This document shows positions 1 through 8,967 of a stretch of DNA of 64,000 nt, in pieces. The first letter of the stretch is position 1, and every line of letters begins with the position of its first letter. The notes beneath the pieces are model-generated. The model worked only from the letters and a program-made list of their open reading frames with translations, was not told the origin of the DNA and searched no databases. This DNA comes from Neorhizobium galegae (lineage in GTDB: Bacteria; Pseudomonadota; Alphaproteobacteria; Rhizobiales; Rhizobiaceae). The stretch spans positions 253,501 to 317,500 of the forward strand of contig NZ_CP090095.1 of assembly GCF_021391675.1 (NCBI RefSeq). Reading direction: 5' to 3'. The position numbers and the translations under genes were made by a program.

Positions 1-1147
1 CGTTCTGGCGCTGGCCCTGCTCATCCATGAAGAGCGTGGTGTGAGCGTATTCCAGACCCTTCAGGAACGGCGCGTAGATCGGGTCCTTCAGGTTCGCTTC
101 CGTCAGGGCGGCCGCGCGAAGCGCTGGCAGCTCGCCGACGGTCTTCAGCCAGATGTCCATGGCGGCCGGCGAGGTGATGTAGGCCAGGAACTTCTTCGAG
201 GCTTCGAGCTCCTCGCCCTTCGCCTTGGCGCTGATGCCGTTGGCGAAATAGCTGGCATAGTTGGAGCGCACGCCTTGAGCATTGGCCGGCAGTTCGGTCA
301 CGCCCCATTCGAAGTCCTTGATGCTCTTGAAGGCGCCGAGCCGGAAGGTGCCGTCGATGGTCATGCCGGCCTTGCCGCCGCGGAAGGCCGCCTGGCCTTC
401 GTCCATGAAGCCGGCCGCGCCGATCTTCTTTTCGAGCTGCAGGCTGGTGTAAAACTTCAGGGCCTTGACGCCGGCTTCGCTGTTATAGGCGACCTTCTGG
501 TCGTTGTCGGTGTAGGGAACGCCGCCGAACTGGCGGATCAGCACTTCACGCCACCACTGGTGGTCCTGGCCGCCCATGTCGAGCGTCGAACCTTCGACGA
601 TGAGGTTGCCGGAAGCGTCGCGCTTGGCGATCTTCTGGGCTGCGGCCACGTATTCGTCGAGCGTCTTCGGCGGGTTGTTCGGGTCGAGGCCGGCCTCGGT
701 GAAGAGCTTCTTGTTGTAGAACAGGGCGAGCGAGCGCACGGCGGTCGGCAGGCCGTAATAGTCGTCGCCACGCTTCATCGCCTTGACGATCGGGAAGAAG
801 TCGCTTTCGATCTTGGCATGCGGGAATGCGTCCTTCGGCAGCGGGGCGAGAAGGCCGCCGGCCACGAACTTGTCGAGCCAGCCGTAGAAGAGCTGCATGA
901 CGTCGGGACCATTGCCGGCCATGTTGGCGGCGATCACGCGCGTCTGGTAGTCGGCATAGGGGAAGGTGACCTGCTTGACCGTGATGCCCGGATTGGCCTT
1001 CTGGAACTCGGTGATCAGCTGGTCCATCGCCTTCACACGCGTGTCGAAGACATACTGCCAGTATTCGATTTCCACCGCCTGGGCGGCATTGAATGCGAAT
1101 GTGCTGAAACCGGCGACGAGACCGGCGAACAAAGTTGCCTTGCGCAT
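1..1147 (-). CDS. Sugar ABC transporter periplasmic binding protein (3' end cut by window edge)
   Basis: Extracellular solute-binding protein of the maltose/oligosaccharide type (SBP family 1), expected to deliver a sugar or related carbohydrate to an inner-membrane ABC importer. The start ATG lies at 1147 and the frame stays open to base 1, giving about 382 residues without a stop; family members usually have about 410-430, so only the C-terminal tail is missing. The N-terminus is a clear Sec signal peptide ending in an AQA cleavage site near residue 24. Family features that can be read include IQYWQY just after the cleavage site, GNGPDV, a conserved LALFYNKKLF segment and KFLAYITSPA. The permease and ATPase genes presumably lie off the left edge. 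It is divergent from a ROK regulator, which suggests inducer-controlled expression. The substrate cannot be read from the sequence. Confidence 0.93.
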   Translation of the reverse strand, partial: MRKATLFAGLVAGFSTFAFNAAQAVEIEYWQYVFDTRVKAMDQLITEFQKANPGITVKQVTFPYADYQTRVIAANMAGNGPDVMQLFYGWLDKFVAGGLLAPLPKDAFPHAKIESDFFPIVKAMKRGDDYYGLPTAVRSLALFYNKKLFTEAGLDPNNPPKTLDEYVAAAQKIAKRDASGNLIVEGSTLDMGGQDHQWWREVLIRQFGGVPYTDNDQKVAYNSEAGVKALKFYTSLQLEKKIGAAGFMDEGQAAFRGGKAGMTIDGTFRLGAFKSIKDFEWGVTELPANAQGVRSNYASYFANGISAKAKGEELEASKKFLAYITSPAAMDIWLKTVGELPALRAAALTEANLKDPIYAPFLKGLEYAHTTLFMDEQGQRQN

Positions 1148-1325
1148 GTGAGCCTCCATTTGCCCCGCCGGGTGCACCGGTCTTGGGGTCTGATTGTTCC
1201 CTGCATTCGGACGCGACCTGCTGCCCGACGCGTTTATTGGTTTTCGGGAGACGAACCTCCCTTCCAAGCGCTGCGGCGCTTTGCCTCAGCCCTCCCCTTA
1301 CGCTTTCCTGAGTGAGGTCGTTTGT

Positions 1326-1357
1326 CAATAAGATAATTTACTTGAATTATTCTATTG
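1326..1357. promoter_or_regulatory. Candidate ROK-repressor operator (AT-rich inverted repeat)
   Basis: Arms CAATAAGATAATT (1326-1338) and AATTATTCTATTG (1345-1357) form an inverted repeat matching at 11 of 13 positions around a 6-base centre. It is strikingly AT-rich inside a G+C-rich intergenic region, and lies 51 bp before the ROK gene start and about 180 bp from the divergent binding-protein start. AT-rich palindromes of this type are the known targets of NagC/Mlc/XylR-like ROK repressors. Assignment to the adjacent ROK protein is inferred from position. Confidence 0.6.
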
Positions 1358-1408
1358 CGGGATGCCGTTTTCCGGCGTTATGAATTCTGCCAACCTAAGG
1401 TGGGCGAG

Positions 1409-2635
1409 ATGACCATACACACGATCGGCACACACCCGGTGGCTATCGGCAAGAACCCCGAACGGAGCCGCGAGCACAATCGCCGCGTCGTGCTGGATGT
1501 GGTGCGCCGCCACGGTTCGCTTGGCCGCGCCCATATTGCCAAGCTCACCCAGCTGACCCCCCAGGCGGTCGCCAATATCGTCGACGAACTCGCCGGCGAG
1601 GGCCTGCTGATGGAGATGGGCCGGCTGAAATCCGGCCGCGGCCAGCCGCCGATCCAGTTTGCTGTCAACCCGGAAGGCGGCGCCACCATCGGCGTCGAAA
1701 TCGCCGCCGATCACATGGTGACGGTGGCGCTCGATCTCTCCGGCGGGCTCCGGGCAAAGCGCATCACGCCGCTCAAGGATACCACTCCGGGGCATATCCT
1801 GCCCGCTTTCGCAGCCGAGCTTGCCGCCGTCACCGAACTGCTCGGCACAAAGCTTCTCGGCACCGGCGTCGTCATGCCGGGTCCGTTCGAGATCGACGGC
1901 ATGACCTCGGTCGGCCCGACGACGCTGCCGGGCTGGGCTGGCCTCGATGCCGCCCAGGCGCTCAGCGAAGCCTGCGGCCATGCGGTGATCGTCGAAAACG
2001 ACGCGACGGCGGCGGCCGTCGGCGAGCGGCTGTTCGGCGCGGGTCTGGCGATCTCCAATTTCTGCATGATCTATTTCGGCGTCGGTATCGGCCTCGGCAT
2101 CATCCAGGATGGCGCCCCCTATCGCGGCGCCTTCGGCAATGCCGGTGAAATCGGCCATGTCACCGTTGTGCCTAAGGGCAGGCCTTGTCCCTCCTGCGGC
2201 CAGCTCGGCTGCCTGGAAGGCTATGTTTCCGCCTATGTGCTGCGGGAAAAACTGAGCTGCGTCGGTATTTCCGAGACCGAGTTTTCCGATCTCGAAAAGC
2301 TGCACGCCGACCGCCATCCGGTCGTCGAGGAATGGATCGACGAGGCGGCGACCTATCTCGGCCCGATGGTCGCCATGCTCGAAAACATCCTCGATCCGCA
2401 GACCGTCATCCTCGGCGGCGCGTTGCCGGATGCCATTATCGAGGACATCGTCGCCCGCATGGGCAACCTGCCGACCTCTGTCGCCAGCCGCAGGCAACGT
2501 GATCTGCCACGCGTGCTGCGCGGCCAGACGGGGCAATTGACCGCCGCACTCGGCGCTGCCGCCCTTCCGCTTTTCGACATGGTGACGCCCAAGCTGGAGA
2601 CCTCGCTTGCCGCGCCTGCCGACATTCCTGCCTGA
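1409..2635 (+). CDS. ROK family transcriptional regulator (NagC/XylR type)
   Basis: Predicted sugar-responsive repressor. Residues about 15-75 form a winged helix-turn-helix (GSLGRAHIAKLTQLTPQAV region), followed by a ROK sugar-kinase-like fold. The ROK zinc signature CPSCGQLGCLEGY and the END segment of the sugar site (VIVENDATAAAVGE) are both present. Start chosen at ATG 1409 because AAGGTGG lies 6-12 bases upstream; an in-frame TTG at 1355 falls inside the candidate operator and is unlikely. The protein is then 408 residues, normal for ROK repressors. It is divergent from a sugar-binding protein and 18 bp upstream of a PIG-L deacetylase-like gene, so it probably controls both the transporter and the downstream enzyme. 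The effector is unknown. Confidence 0.92.
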   Translation: MTIHTIGTHPVAIGKNPERSREHNRRVVLDVVRRHGSLGRAHIAKLTQLTPQAVANIVDELAGEGLLMEMGRLKSGRGQPPIQFAVNPEGGATIGVEIAADHMVTVALDLSGGLRAKRITPLKDTTPGHILPAFAAELAAVTELLGTKLLGTGVVMPGPFEIDGMTSVGPTTLPGWAGLDAAQALSEACGHAVIVENDATAAAVGERLFGAGLAISNFCMIYFGVGIGLGIIQDGAPYRGAFGNAGEIGHVTVVPKGRPCPSCGQLGCLEGYVSAYVLREKLSCVGISETEFSDLEKLHADRHPVVEEWIDEAATYLGPMVAMLENILDPQTVILGGALPDAIIEDIVARMGNLPTSVASRRQRDLPRVLRGQTGQLTAALGAAALPLFDMVTPKLETSLAAPADIPA

Positions 2636-2653
2636 CCGATTGGAGAACCTTTC

Positions 2654-5056
2654 ATGCTGACCGCCCGCGAACGCATCGAACGGCAGATGGCCGATCCCTC
2701 GCTCGTCCGGCTCCATCGCAAGCTGACGCGGCTGAAGTCGACGGTCACGATGATGAACACCGGCGCCCATCCCGACGACGAGCAGAACGGCATGCTCGCC
2801 TGGTTCCGCCTTGGCCTCGGCATGCGCGTCATCATCGCCTGCTCGACGCGCGGCGAGGGCGGCCAGAATGCGCTCGGTCCCGAACGTCTCGGCCCGCTCG
2901 GCGTCATCCGTTCCCGCGAGCTGGAAGAGGCAGCCCGGGCGATCGACAGCGACGTCTCCTGGCTCGGCCACGGCCCCACCGACCCGGTCCACGATTTCGG
3001 CTTCTCCAAGGATGGCGACGCCACCTTCACCCGCTGGGGCGAGGCCCGCACCATCGAGCGGCTAGTGCGCGCCTACCGCATGGAACGCCCGGACATCGTC
3101 ATCCCGACCTTCCTCGACGTGCCCGGCCAGCACGGCCATCACCGCGCCATGACGCGGGCCGCCGAGACGGCGATTACGCTCGCGGCCGACCCCAATGCCT
3201 ATCCGGAACATTTCACCGAAGGCCTGAAGCCCTGGAAGGTCGCCAAATATTACCTGCCGGCCTGGTCCGGCGGCGGCGATACCTATGACGACGAAGTGCC
3301 GCCGCCGGATACGACGGTCACGGTTCTGGCCAAGGGCCGCGATCCGGCCACCGGCGCGGACTATGACCGGATCGGCGAATGGTCGCGCTATTACCATGCC
3401 TCCCAGGGCATGGGGCACTGGCCGAAACGCCCGGAAAAGGACTGGCAGCTGCACCTGAAGCTCTCCGCCACGCGCTCGAAATCCGAGCAGTCGGTGCTCG
3501 AGGACCTGCCGGCATCGCTGACCATCCTTGCCGGTTTCGCTGGCCTGCCCGCCAATGTGGCGGAGGCCCTTCGCCGCGCGGACGCCGCCATTGCCGTGGC
3601 CTGCACGGCCTTCCCGGACCGCGATGCGATCATCAGGGCGCTGACCGAGGCCGCCGGCTGGCTGGACATCGTAACCTCCGCCGCACCGGAAGAGTTTGCG
3701 ACCCTGCAGGGCCACCGCATCGCCCGCAAGCAGACGGAAGTCGATGCCGCCATTCTCGATGCCGCGGCGATCTTCGAACGCGCCTATGCCGATCCCTCCG
3801 TCATCTCCCCCGGCGGCGCTGCGACGCTCACCGTCGAACTCGGCGAAGGCGCTTCGAACCACAAGGTCGATGTCGCCCCGGTTCTCCCGGCCGGCGTCTC
3901 GTCCTCCGTCCAGTCGCTCGCAAACGACCGCGTATTCGCGCTGACGGCAGCATTGGATGCGCCGCTCTCGGGCCTCTATCTGCCCGCCTGGTCGGCGCTC
4001 GGCGGCAACGGCCACGCGCATGTAAAAGTCTCGGCAGAAATCGGGGGCCGTACGGTCTCCGGCACTTTCGATCTCGAAGAGCCGTTTGCGGTAACGCCCG
4101 CCCAGTCGCTGACCCTGCTGCCGGATGCGCTGCTCGTGCCCCTCGGCACGAAACAGACGGAATGGCCGATCAAGGCCAATGTCTCCGGCGTCAACGCGCC
4201 GGTCTCCTTCAAGACGCCTGCCGGCTGGGTGATGAAAAAGACCGATGGCGGCTGGATCGCTTCTCCGACCGATGCGGCCAAGCCCGGCCTCGTCGAGCTC
4301 GAACCCCAGATCGACGGTCACCCGGCCTTCCAGGTCACGCCGATCGCCTACCGGCATATCGGCCGCACCAGTTTTCGCGCCCCCGCGACGCTGAAAATCC
4401 TGTCGGTTGACCTCAAGCTGCCCGAGGGCGCGCGGATCGGCTATGTCGGCGGCGGTGCCGATCGCGTCGGCCTGTGGCTTGCCCGCATGGGCCTCGACGT
4501 CACCGAACTCGACGCACAGGCACTCTCTGGCGATCTGTCGCGCTTCACCACGATCGTCGTCGGCATCTTCGCCTTCGGCATCCGCAAGGATCTTGCCGCC
4601 GCCACCGAGCGCCTGCACCGCTTCGTCGAAGAGGGCGGCCACCTCGTGACCCTGTATCACCGTCCGACCGATGGCTGGGACCCGAACGAAACCCCTGTCC
4701 GCCGCGTCGAGATCGGCTCGCCTTCGCTGCGCTGGCGGGTTACCGATCCGAGCGCCGAGGTCACCGTGCTTGCGCCCGACCATGTCCTCCTCAAGGGGCC
4801 GAACGTTATCGGCACGGAAGACTGGCAGGGATGGGACAAGGAGCGCGGCCTCTATTTCGTCTCCCGCTGGGATGACGTCTACGAGCCGCTGCTGGCCATG
4901 CACGACGCCAACGAACAGCCGCTCAAGGGCGCGCTGATCTCCGCCGCCGTCGGAAGGGGCCGCCACACTCATACCAGCCTCGTGCTGCACCACCAGCTCG
5001 ACAAGCTCGTTCCCGGCGCCTTCCGGCTAATGGCGAACCTCGTGCAGCCGGCGTGA
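2654..5056 (+). CDS. Large PIG-L family deacetylase-like protein
   Basis: The N-terminal part (about residues 25-260) is a LmbE/PIG-L N-acetyl-sugar deacetylase domain: the metal-binding AHPDDE motif is at residues 38-43 and a second histidine cluster (GQHGHH) at 158-163. About 540 further residues follow that simple PIG-L enzymes (about 230-280 residues) lack; the middle resembles beta-sandwich repeats, and the last 200 residues (YVGGGADRVGLWLARMG onward) look like a class I glutamine-amidotransferase/ThuA-like Rossmann fold. No signal peptide is visible, so it is probably cytoplasmic. GGAG precedes ATG 2654. It lies 18 bp after the ROK regulator and overlaps the next gene, so it probably acts on the product of the adjacent carbohydrate uptake system. 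Deacetylation of an N-acetylated or amino-sugar conjugate is an inference from the domain. Confidence 0.85.
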   Translation: MLTARERIERQMADPSLVRLHRKLTRLKSTVTMMNTGAHPDDEQNGMLAWFRLGLGMRVIIACSTRGEGGQNALGPERLGPLGVIRSRELEEAARAIDSDVSWLGHGPTDPVHDFGFSKDGDATFTRWGEARTIERLVRAYRMERPDIVIPTFLDVPGQHGHHRAMTRAAETAITLAADPNAYPEHFTEGLKPWKVAKYYLPAWSGGGDTYDDEVPPPDTTVTVLAKGRDPATGADYDRIGEWSRYYHASQGMGHWPKRPEKDWQLHLKLSATRSKSEQSVLEDLPASLTILAGFAGLPANVAEALRRADAAIAVACTAFPDRDAIIRALTEAAGWLDIVTSAAPEEFATLQGHRIARKQTEVDAAILDAAAIFERAYADPSVISPGGAATLTVELGEGASNHKVDVAPVLPAGVSSSVQSLANDRVFALTAALDAPLSGLYLPAWSALGGNGHAHVKVSAEIGGRTVSGTFDLEEPFAVTPAQSLTLLPDALLVPLGTKQTEWPIKANVSGVNAPVSFKTPAGWVMKKTDGGWIASPTDAAKPGLVELEPQIDGHPAFQVTPIAYRHIGRTSFRAPATLKILSVDLKLPEGARIGYVGGGADRVGLWLARMGLDVTELDAQALSGDLSRFTTIVVGIFAFGIRKDLAAATERLHRFVEEGGHLVTLYHRPTDGWDPNETPVRRVEIGSPSLRWRVTDPSAEVTVLAPDHVLLKGPNVIGTEDWQGWDKERGLYFVSRWDDVYEPLLAMHDANEQPLKGALISAAVGRGRHTHTSLVLHHQLDKLVPGAFRLMANLVQPA

Positions 5057-5955
5057 GCACGGAGGCAACGCCAGAGCCGGAAGCCGAGCGGGCCTCGAAC
5101 GCCCGCACCGGCATCGGCTGGCTGCTTCTCGACATGACGCTGGTCTCCGGCGGCATGACGGCGCTGGTGAAGGCGCAAGGGGCGACCTATCCGGCCTTCC
5201 AGCTCGTCTTCATTCGGGCGATGATCGGGCTGTTGTTCATCCTGCCGCTGATCTGGCGGCACCGCGCCGAGATGCGCCGCGTCAAACACCCGTGGCGCAA
5301 CATCTTCCGCATCTCCTGCAACGCGATTGCTCTCACAAGCAATTTTCTCGCCATCACCATGCTGCCGCTCGCCATGGTCAATGCGGTCGGCTTCTCCCGG
5401 CCGCTGATCACCATGGCCATGGCGGTCGCCATGCTCGGCGAAACGGTGAGCCGCATCCGCTGGCTCGGCGCCGGCTTCGCCTTCATCGGTGTGCTGATCG
5501 TCATGGCGCCCGGTACGTCGAGTTTCGATATCGAGGTTCTGGTGGTGCTGGTCTCGGTCGTCTTCGGTTCGCTGGCGATCATCCAGACCCGGGCGCTGAA
5601 GGACGAGAACACCACCGTGATGATGGTCTTCTACACGGTCGGCCTCGCGGTCATCACCGCCGTGCCCGCGGTCCTTACCTGGCAGCCGGTCATGCCCTTC
5701 GACTGGATCCCGCTGCTCGGTATCGGCTTCCTCGCCCAGCTCGGACAATATTGTTTCCTGCGCGCCTATCGGATCGCCGATGCCAGCGTGCTCGCCCCCG
5801 TCGGTTACCTCTCGATCGTTTTCGTGACTGTCACCGGCTACATCTTCTTCGACGAGGTGCCCGAGGTGAGGGTGGTGATCGGCGTGCTCATCATCCTCGC
5901 CGCACTCCAGGGGGCCGCCTGGCTCGACCGGCGTCGCGGCCGCGCCCGACTTTGA
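5053..5955 (+). CDS. EamA/DMT family transporter
   Basis: Inner-membrane drug/metabolite transporter of 300 residues with about ten hydrophobic helices arranged as two EamA repeats (roughly residues 15-145 and 160-295), the usual length. The start is a GTG that overlaps the preceding TGA (GTGA at 5053-5056), so translation is probably coupled to the PIG-L gene. The short cytoplasmic N-terminus is rich in Glu and Ala. A charged C-terminal tail (RRRGRARL) fits the positive-inside rule. Substrate unknown; in this context it could export a by-product of the upstream deacetylase pathway, but DMT genes are common in rhizobia and neighbour-based assignment is weak. Confidence 0.9.
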   Translation: MSTEATPEPEAERASNARTGIGWLLLDMTLVSGGMTALVKAQGATYPAFQLVFIRAMIGLLFILPLIWRHRAEMRRVKHPWRNIFRISCNAIALTSNFLAITMLPLAMVNAVGFSRPLITMAMAVAMLGETVSRIRWLGAGFAFIGVLIVMAPGTSSFDIEVLVVLVSVVFGSLAIIQTRALKDENTTVMMVFYTVGLAVITAVPAVLTWQPVMPFDWIPLLGIGFLAQLGQYCFLRAYRIADASVLAPVGYLSIVFVTVTGYIFFDEVPEVRVVIGVLIILAALQGAAWLDRRRGRARL

Positions 5956-6026
5956 TGGGGAGATAGCGCGAACGCGAGCAGGCGTTCCGGCCCGGGCGTT
6001 CAAATTCTACATGTTCAGAGAAAAAT

Positions 6027-6102
<76 letters not shown>

Positions 6103-6223
6103 ATCAGGGTGGTCCGGTATTTTCCGGTCCTGGGAACTCCCGCGGGACGCTTGTTGAGCGCTGCCCCGTTGGAGTGGCGGCTTATTACTTCCGGTTTACG
6201 GAGAGTGCAAGCCGTATTTTGTC

Positions 6224-6254
6224 CGCCCGGCAATTTTTATTGAATTGCCGGGCG
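6224..6254 (-). terminator. Hairpin downstream of the TIGR02300 gene
   Basis: Perfect 12-bp stem CGCCCGGCAATT/AATTGCCGGGCG (6224-6235 and 6243-6254) with a 7-nt loop, 17 bp after the stop of the minus-strand gene ending at 6272. It is probably a terminator or 3'-end stabiliser, but no good U-tract follows on either strand, so intrinsic termination would be weak. Confidence 0.55.
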
Positions 6255-6271
6255 TTAACTTGAAAATCGGA

Positions 6272-6661
6272 TCAGACTTCGTCGTCGTCGCCGGTCACGC
6301 CGATGATGCCGGACATGTCGTCGTCGTCTTCATCTTCGTCGGCTTCCAGGAAGGTATCGTCGTCGTCATCGCCGATATCGACATCGTCGTCATCGCCGAT
6401 ATCCGGGATATCGTCGCCGCTGGCGGCCTCGTCGCCCTCTTCGAGCGATACGAGTTCGACTTCCGGATTTTCGGTATCGACTTCCTGGACGTCCTCCTCC
6501 TCGGCCTGTTCCATCTTCTTGGCGGCGCTGTGCTCCTCAAAGAAGGACAGCGGCCAGGATTTGCCGGAATAGGGGGAAACGACCGGATCGCGGTTCAGGT
6601 CGTAGAATTTCTTGCCGGTATCGGGGTCGGTTCGCTTGGTTCCGAGTTCCGCTTTTGCCAC
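6272..6661 (-). CDS. TIGR02300 family acidic-tail protein
   Basis: Small conserved alphaproteobacterial protein of unknown function (TIGR02300). The conserved N-terminal core AKAELGTKRTDPDTGKKFYD is followed by a PVVSPYSGK motif and a C-terminal tail of about 60 residues made largely of Asp and Glu. The start is GTG at 6661: it places the family core directly at the N-terminus and has GAGG about 10 bases upstream, whereas longer in-frame reading upstream has no family similarity. Length 129 residues, typical of the family. The short core with a CPxC-less zinc-ribbon-like layout and the polyacidic tail suggest a nucleic-acid- or protein-binding role, but none is established. It is divergent from paiB and upstream of tRNA-Ala on the same strand. 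Confidence 0.88.
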   Translation of the reverse strand: MAKAELGTKRTDPDTGKKFYDLNRDPVVSPYSGKSWPLSFFEEHSAAKKMEQAEEEDVQEVDTENPEVELVSLEEGDEAASGDDIPDIGDDDDVDIGDDDDDTFLEADEDEDDDDMSGIIGVTGDDDEV

Positions 6662-6909
6662 AGTCAGAGCCTCATGGGATGGCCGAATAGTTCGGCGCGC
6701 CGCTTGGATCGCGGCTTTATAGGGTGAAAATCTAAGCCGGTCCCCATAAGGCCTGCGCTCTTTGATGTCAAAGACAAACTTTTCATGAGCCGCATAAGGC
6801 GGAAAACGATGACCGATCGCAGGCTTTATGTTAGTCACGACGGGAAAATTTCCACCGCAGCGGGTAGAACCACTGTTGCTTTGGGTGGATGCCGAAAGAG
6901 GTTGAAAGC

Positions 6910-7551
6910 ATGTACCAGCCGCCGCATTTTCGCGAAGAGGATCTCGGAACCCAGCACGAGCTGATCCATGCCCATCCGCTAGGTCTGCTGGTCACATCCG
7001 GCAATTCCGGCCTGCTTGCCAATCCTGTGCCGTTTCAGTTGGATGCCGAAGCCTCGGCAAAAGGAACGCTGCGCCTGCATCTGGCCCGCGCCAACGGCCA
7101 GTGGAAGGACATTCGCGACGGATCATCGGTTCTCGCCGTCTTCCAGGGCGCGGATTCCTATGTCACACCCTCCTGGTACCAGACCAAGCGCGAGACCGGA
7201 AAGGTCGTGCCGACCTGGAACTATGCGATCGTCCAGGCAAGAGGCCCGGCCCGCATCGTCGAGGACGCGGATTGGCTGTTGTCGCAGATCAGCGCCATCA
7301 CCAGCCAGCACGAAGGGCAGCGCGCCATGCCCTGGGCCGTCACAGATGCACCCGACGATTTCATCCGCGCGCAATTGAAGGGCATCGTCGGCATCGAAAT
7401 CGAGATCGCCGAGATCGAAGGCAAGTGGAAGGTCAGCCAGAACCGTCCGGTCGGGGACCGGGAAGGTGTCGCGGCGGGCCTCGATGAAATGCCGGGCCAA
7501 GGCGATATGGCGGATCTCGTCCGCCAGTATGGGGCGATGCGGGAAGCATGA
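6910..7551 (+). CDS. PaiB family FMN-binding negative transcriptional regulator
   Basis: A 213-residue split-barrel flavoprotein of the PaiB family (FMN-binding negative transcriptional regulator). It begins with the family hallmark MYQPPHF and contains HLARANGQWKDI, VLAVFQGADSYVTPSWY and KVVPTWNYAIVQARG, which line the flavin pocket in this family. Start at ATG 6910, because AGAGG lies about 9 bases upstream and family members begin with MYxPxxF; an in-frame ATG at 6889 would add seven residues. In Bacillus PaiB acts with the acetyltransferase PaiA; no paiA is nearby here. The next gene overlaps its stop by ATGA. Its position directly upstream of cmk, where aroA usually sits in related genomes, is unusual. 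Confidence 0.92.
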   Translation: MYQPPHFREEDLGTQHELIHAHPLGLLVTSGNSGLLANPVPFQLDAEASAKGTLRLHLARANGQWKDIRDGSSVLAVFQGADSYVTPSWYQTKRETGKVVPTWNYAIVQARGPARIVEDADWLLSQISAITSQHEGQRAMPWAVTDAPDDFIRAQLKGIVGIEIEIAEIEGKWKVSQNRPVGDREGVAAGLDEMPGQGDMADLVRQYGAMREA

Positions 7552-8183
7552 CCGGCGGCGTTCGGACGGAGGGCGCCGGGCGCGGCAGGGATTGGCAGGA
7601 GGATGGCGAAGGCGGGATCATTTTCAAACCAGCCGCGGGCACGCCGGCCGTGCTGATTTCGAAGTCGGACCACGCCTCTATTTCCCGCGCCCGCATGATT
7701 GCTTTTTGCAGCATGTTTGCGACATTCATCCTAGTGGTGTTTGGCAACGGCCGATGGTGGCACGCCGGCAATAGCGCTGCAGGCGGTCTGGTGATCATTT
7801 TTTGTCTCATGGCCGTCAATGTCGTACTGGCTGGTAACGCCCATCGTTTAAAAGAGAGGATTGTCGAGGCTGCTGAGAAAGCGTCCATCGACATTGAACT
7901 CGGGTCGATGGCGCGTGTCACGGAGATCGTCTGCCGCCGCTTTTCGTCAGGACTTCTGGCGCTCCTGGCAATCGTCGCGCCGGTTTTCGATATCTGGATG
8001 ACCTGGGATATTGTCCGGCTGTCCTCGCTGGGGCCGGACCCCAGCCAATTACGCGGCCGGTATGTTTCAGGACCTCTAAGTGGCTTGATTGTGCTGATGC
8101 CATTGATCTATCTGACTTATCGCGCCACCGCCGAGCTATGGCGCCGATTTTGCAAAGGGACACAGCGGATCACTGATGACTAG
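7548..8183 (+). CDS. Unrecognised four-helix membrane protein
   Basis: I do not recognise this family. The 211-residue product has a polar N-terminus (about 48 residues, Gly/Glu-rich at first) and four likely transmembrane helices at roughly residues 49-66, 76-95, 133-154 and 172-191. An amphipathic stretch ([19 protein letters not shown]) joins helices 2 and 3. It starts with an ATGA overlap with paiB and ends 8 bp inside the start of cmk, so it is translationally embedded between those genes and almost certainly co-transcribed with them. It may be lineage-specific. Nothing in the sequence indicates an enzymatic activity. Confidence 0.75.
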   Translation: MTGGVRTEGAGRGRDWQEDGEGGIIFKPAAGTPAVLISKSDHASISRARMIAFCSMFATFILVVFGNGRWWHAGNSAAGGLVIIFCLMAVNVVLAGNAHRLKERIVEAAEKASIDIELGSMARVTEIVCRRFSSGLLALLAIVAPVFDIWMTWDIVRLSSLGPDPSQLRGRYVSGPLSGLIVLMPLIYLTYRATAELWRRFCKGTQRITDD

Positions 8184-8823
8184 CACTTTCACCATCGCCA
8201 TCGACGGTCCCGCAGCCGCCGGCAAGGGCACGCTGTCGCGGCTGATCGCCGACGCCTACGGCTTTCATCATCTGGATACGGGGCTGACCTATCGCGCCAC
8301 CGCCAAGGCGCTGCTCGATGCAGGCTTGCCGCTCGATGATGAAGAGGTCGCCGGGAAGATGGCGCGTGAGGTCGAACTCGCCGGCCTCGATCGCAATATA
8401 TTGTCCGCCCATGCGATCGGCGAGGCGGCCTCGAAGATCGCGGTCATGCCGTCCGTCCGCCGGGCTCTGGTCGAGGCGCAGCGCGCCTTTTCCCTGAGGC
8501 GGCCGGGAACGGTGCTCGACGGCCGCGATATCGGCACGGTCGTCTGTCCCGATGCTCCAGTGAAGCTCTATGTCACCGCGTCGGCGGATGTGAGGGCAAG
8601 GCGCCGTTACGACGAGATCGTCGGCAAGGGCGGCGAGGCGGATTACGGTGCGATCTTTGCCGACGTGAAGAAACGCGACGAACGCGACATGGGCCGGTCC
8701 GACAGCCCTCTGAAGCCCGCCGACGATGCGCACTTGCTTGATACCTCGGAAATGAGTATAGAGGCCGCGTTTCGGGCAGCGAAGACCATCATCGACGCCG
8801 CCCTGAAGAGACAATCGCATTAG
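8176..8823 (+). CDS. cmk: Cytidylate kinase
   Basis: Phosphorylates CMP and dCMP with ATP in pyrimidine nucleotide recycling; cytoplasmic. The 215-residue protein opens with the P-loop GPAAAGKGT (residues about 11-19) and contains [12 protein letters not shown], the CMP-binding [10 protein letters not shown] motif and the RRYDEI / [15 protein letters not shown] lid segments typical of Cmk. Its start overlaps the end of the upstream membrane-protein gene by 8 bp. rpsA follows after 144 bp, the conserved cmk-rpsA arrangement of Proteobacteria. Confidence 0.98.
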   Translation: MTSTFTIAIDGPAAAGKGTLSRLIADAYGFHHLDTGLTYRATAKALLDAGLPLDDEEVAGKMAREVELAGLDRNILSAHAIGEAASKIAVMPSVRRALVEAQRAFSLRRPGTVLDGRDIGTVVCPDAPVKLYVTASADVRARRRYDEIVGKGGEADYGAIFADVKKRDERDMGRSDSPLKPADDAHLLDTSEMSIEAAFRAAKTIIDAALKRQSH

Positions 8824-8967
8824 AATAGAATAGCCCGAGGTTCGGTCCCCGCGCCGGATTGCCTCCCCCGGATAATTCCGATGAGGGAGGCGGACCTGAA
8901 CATTGGGCATGTGCAACACGAACCACCGGCGCTGTATGGGCCCGTATAGGGTACCTCAGGAGATTTC

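Noticed and set aside
41..1315. Long plus-strand open frame opposite the sugar-binding protein
   Set aside because: It is the antisense of a clear SBP gene with signal peptide; its product has no recognisable domain and reflects high G+C codon structure.
1352..4993. Long minus-strand frames opposite the ROK and PIG-L genes
   Set aside because: Arg/Asp/Gly-rich translations without motifs, antisense to well supported genes.
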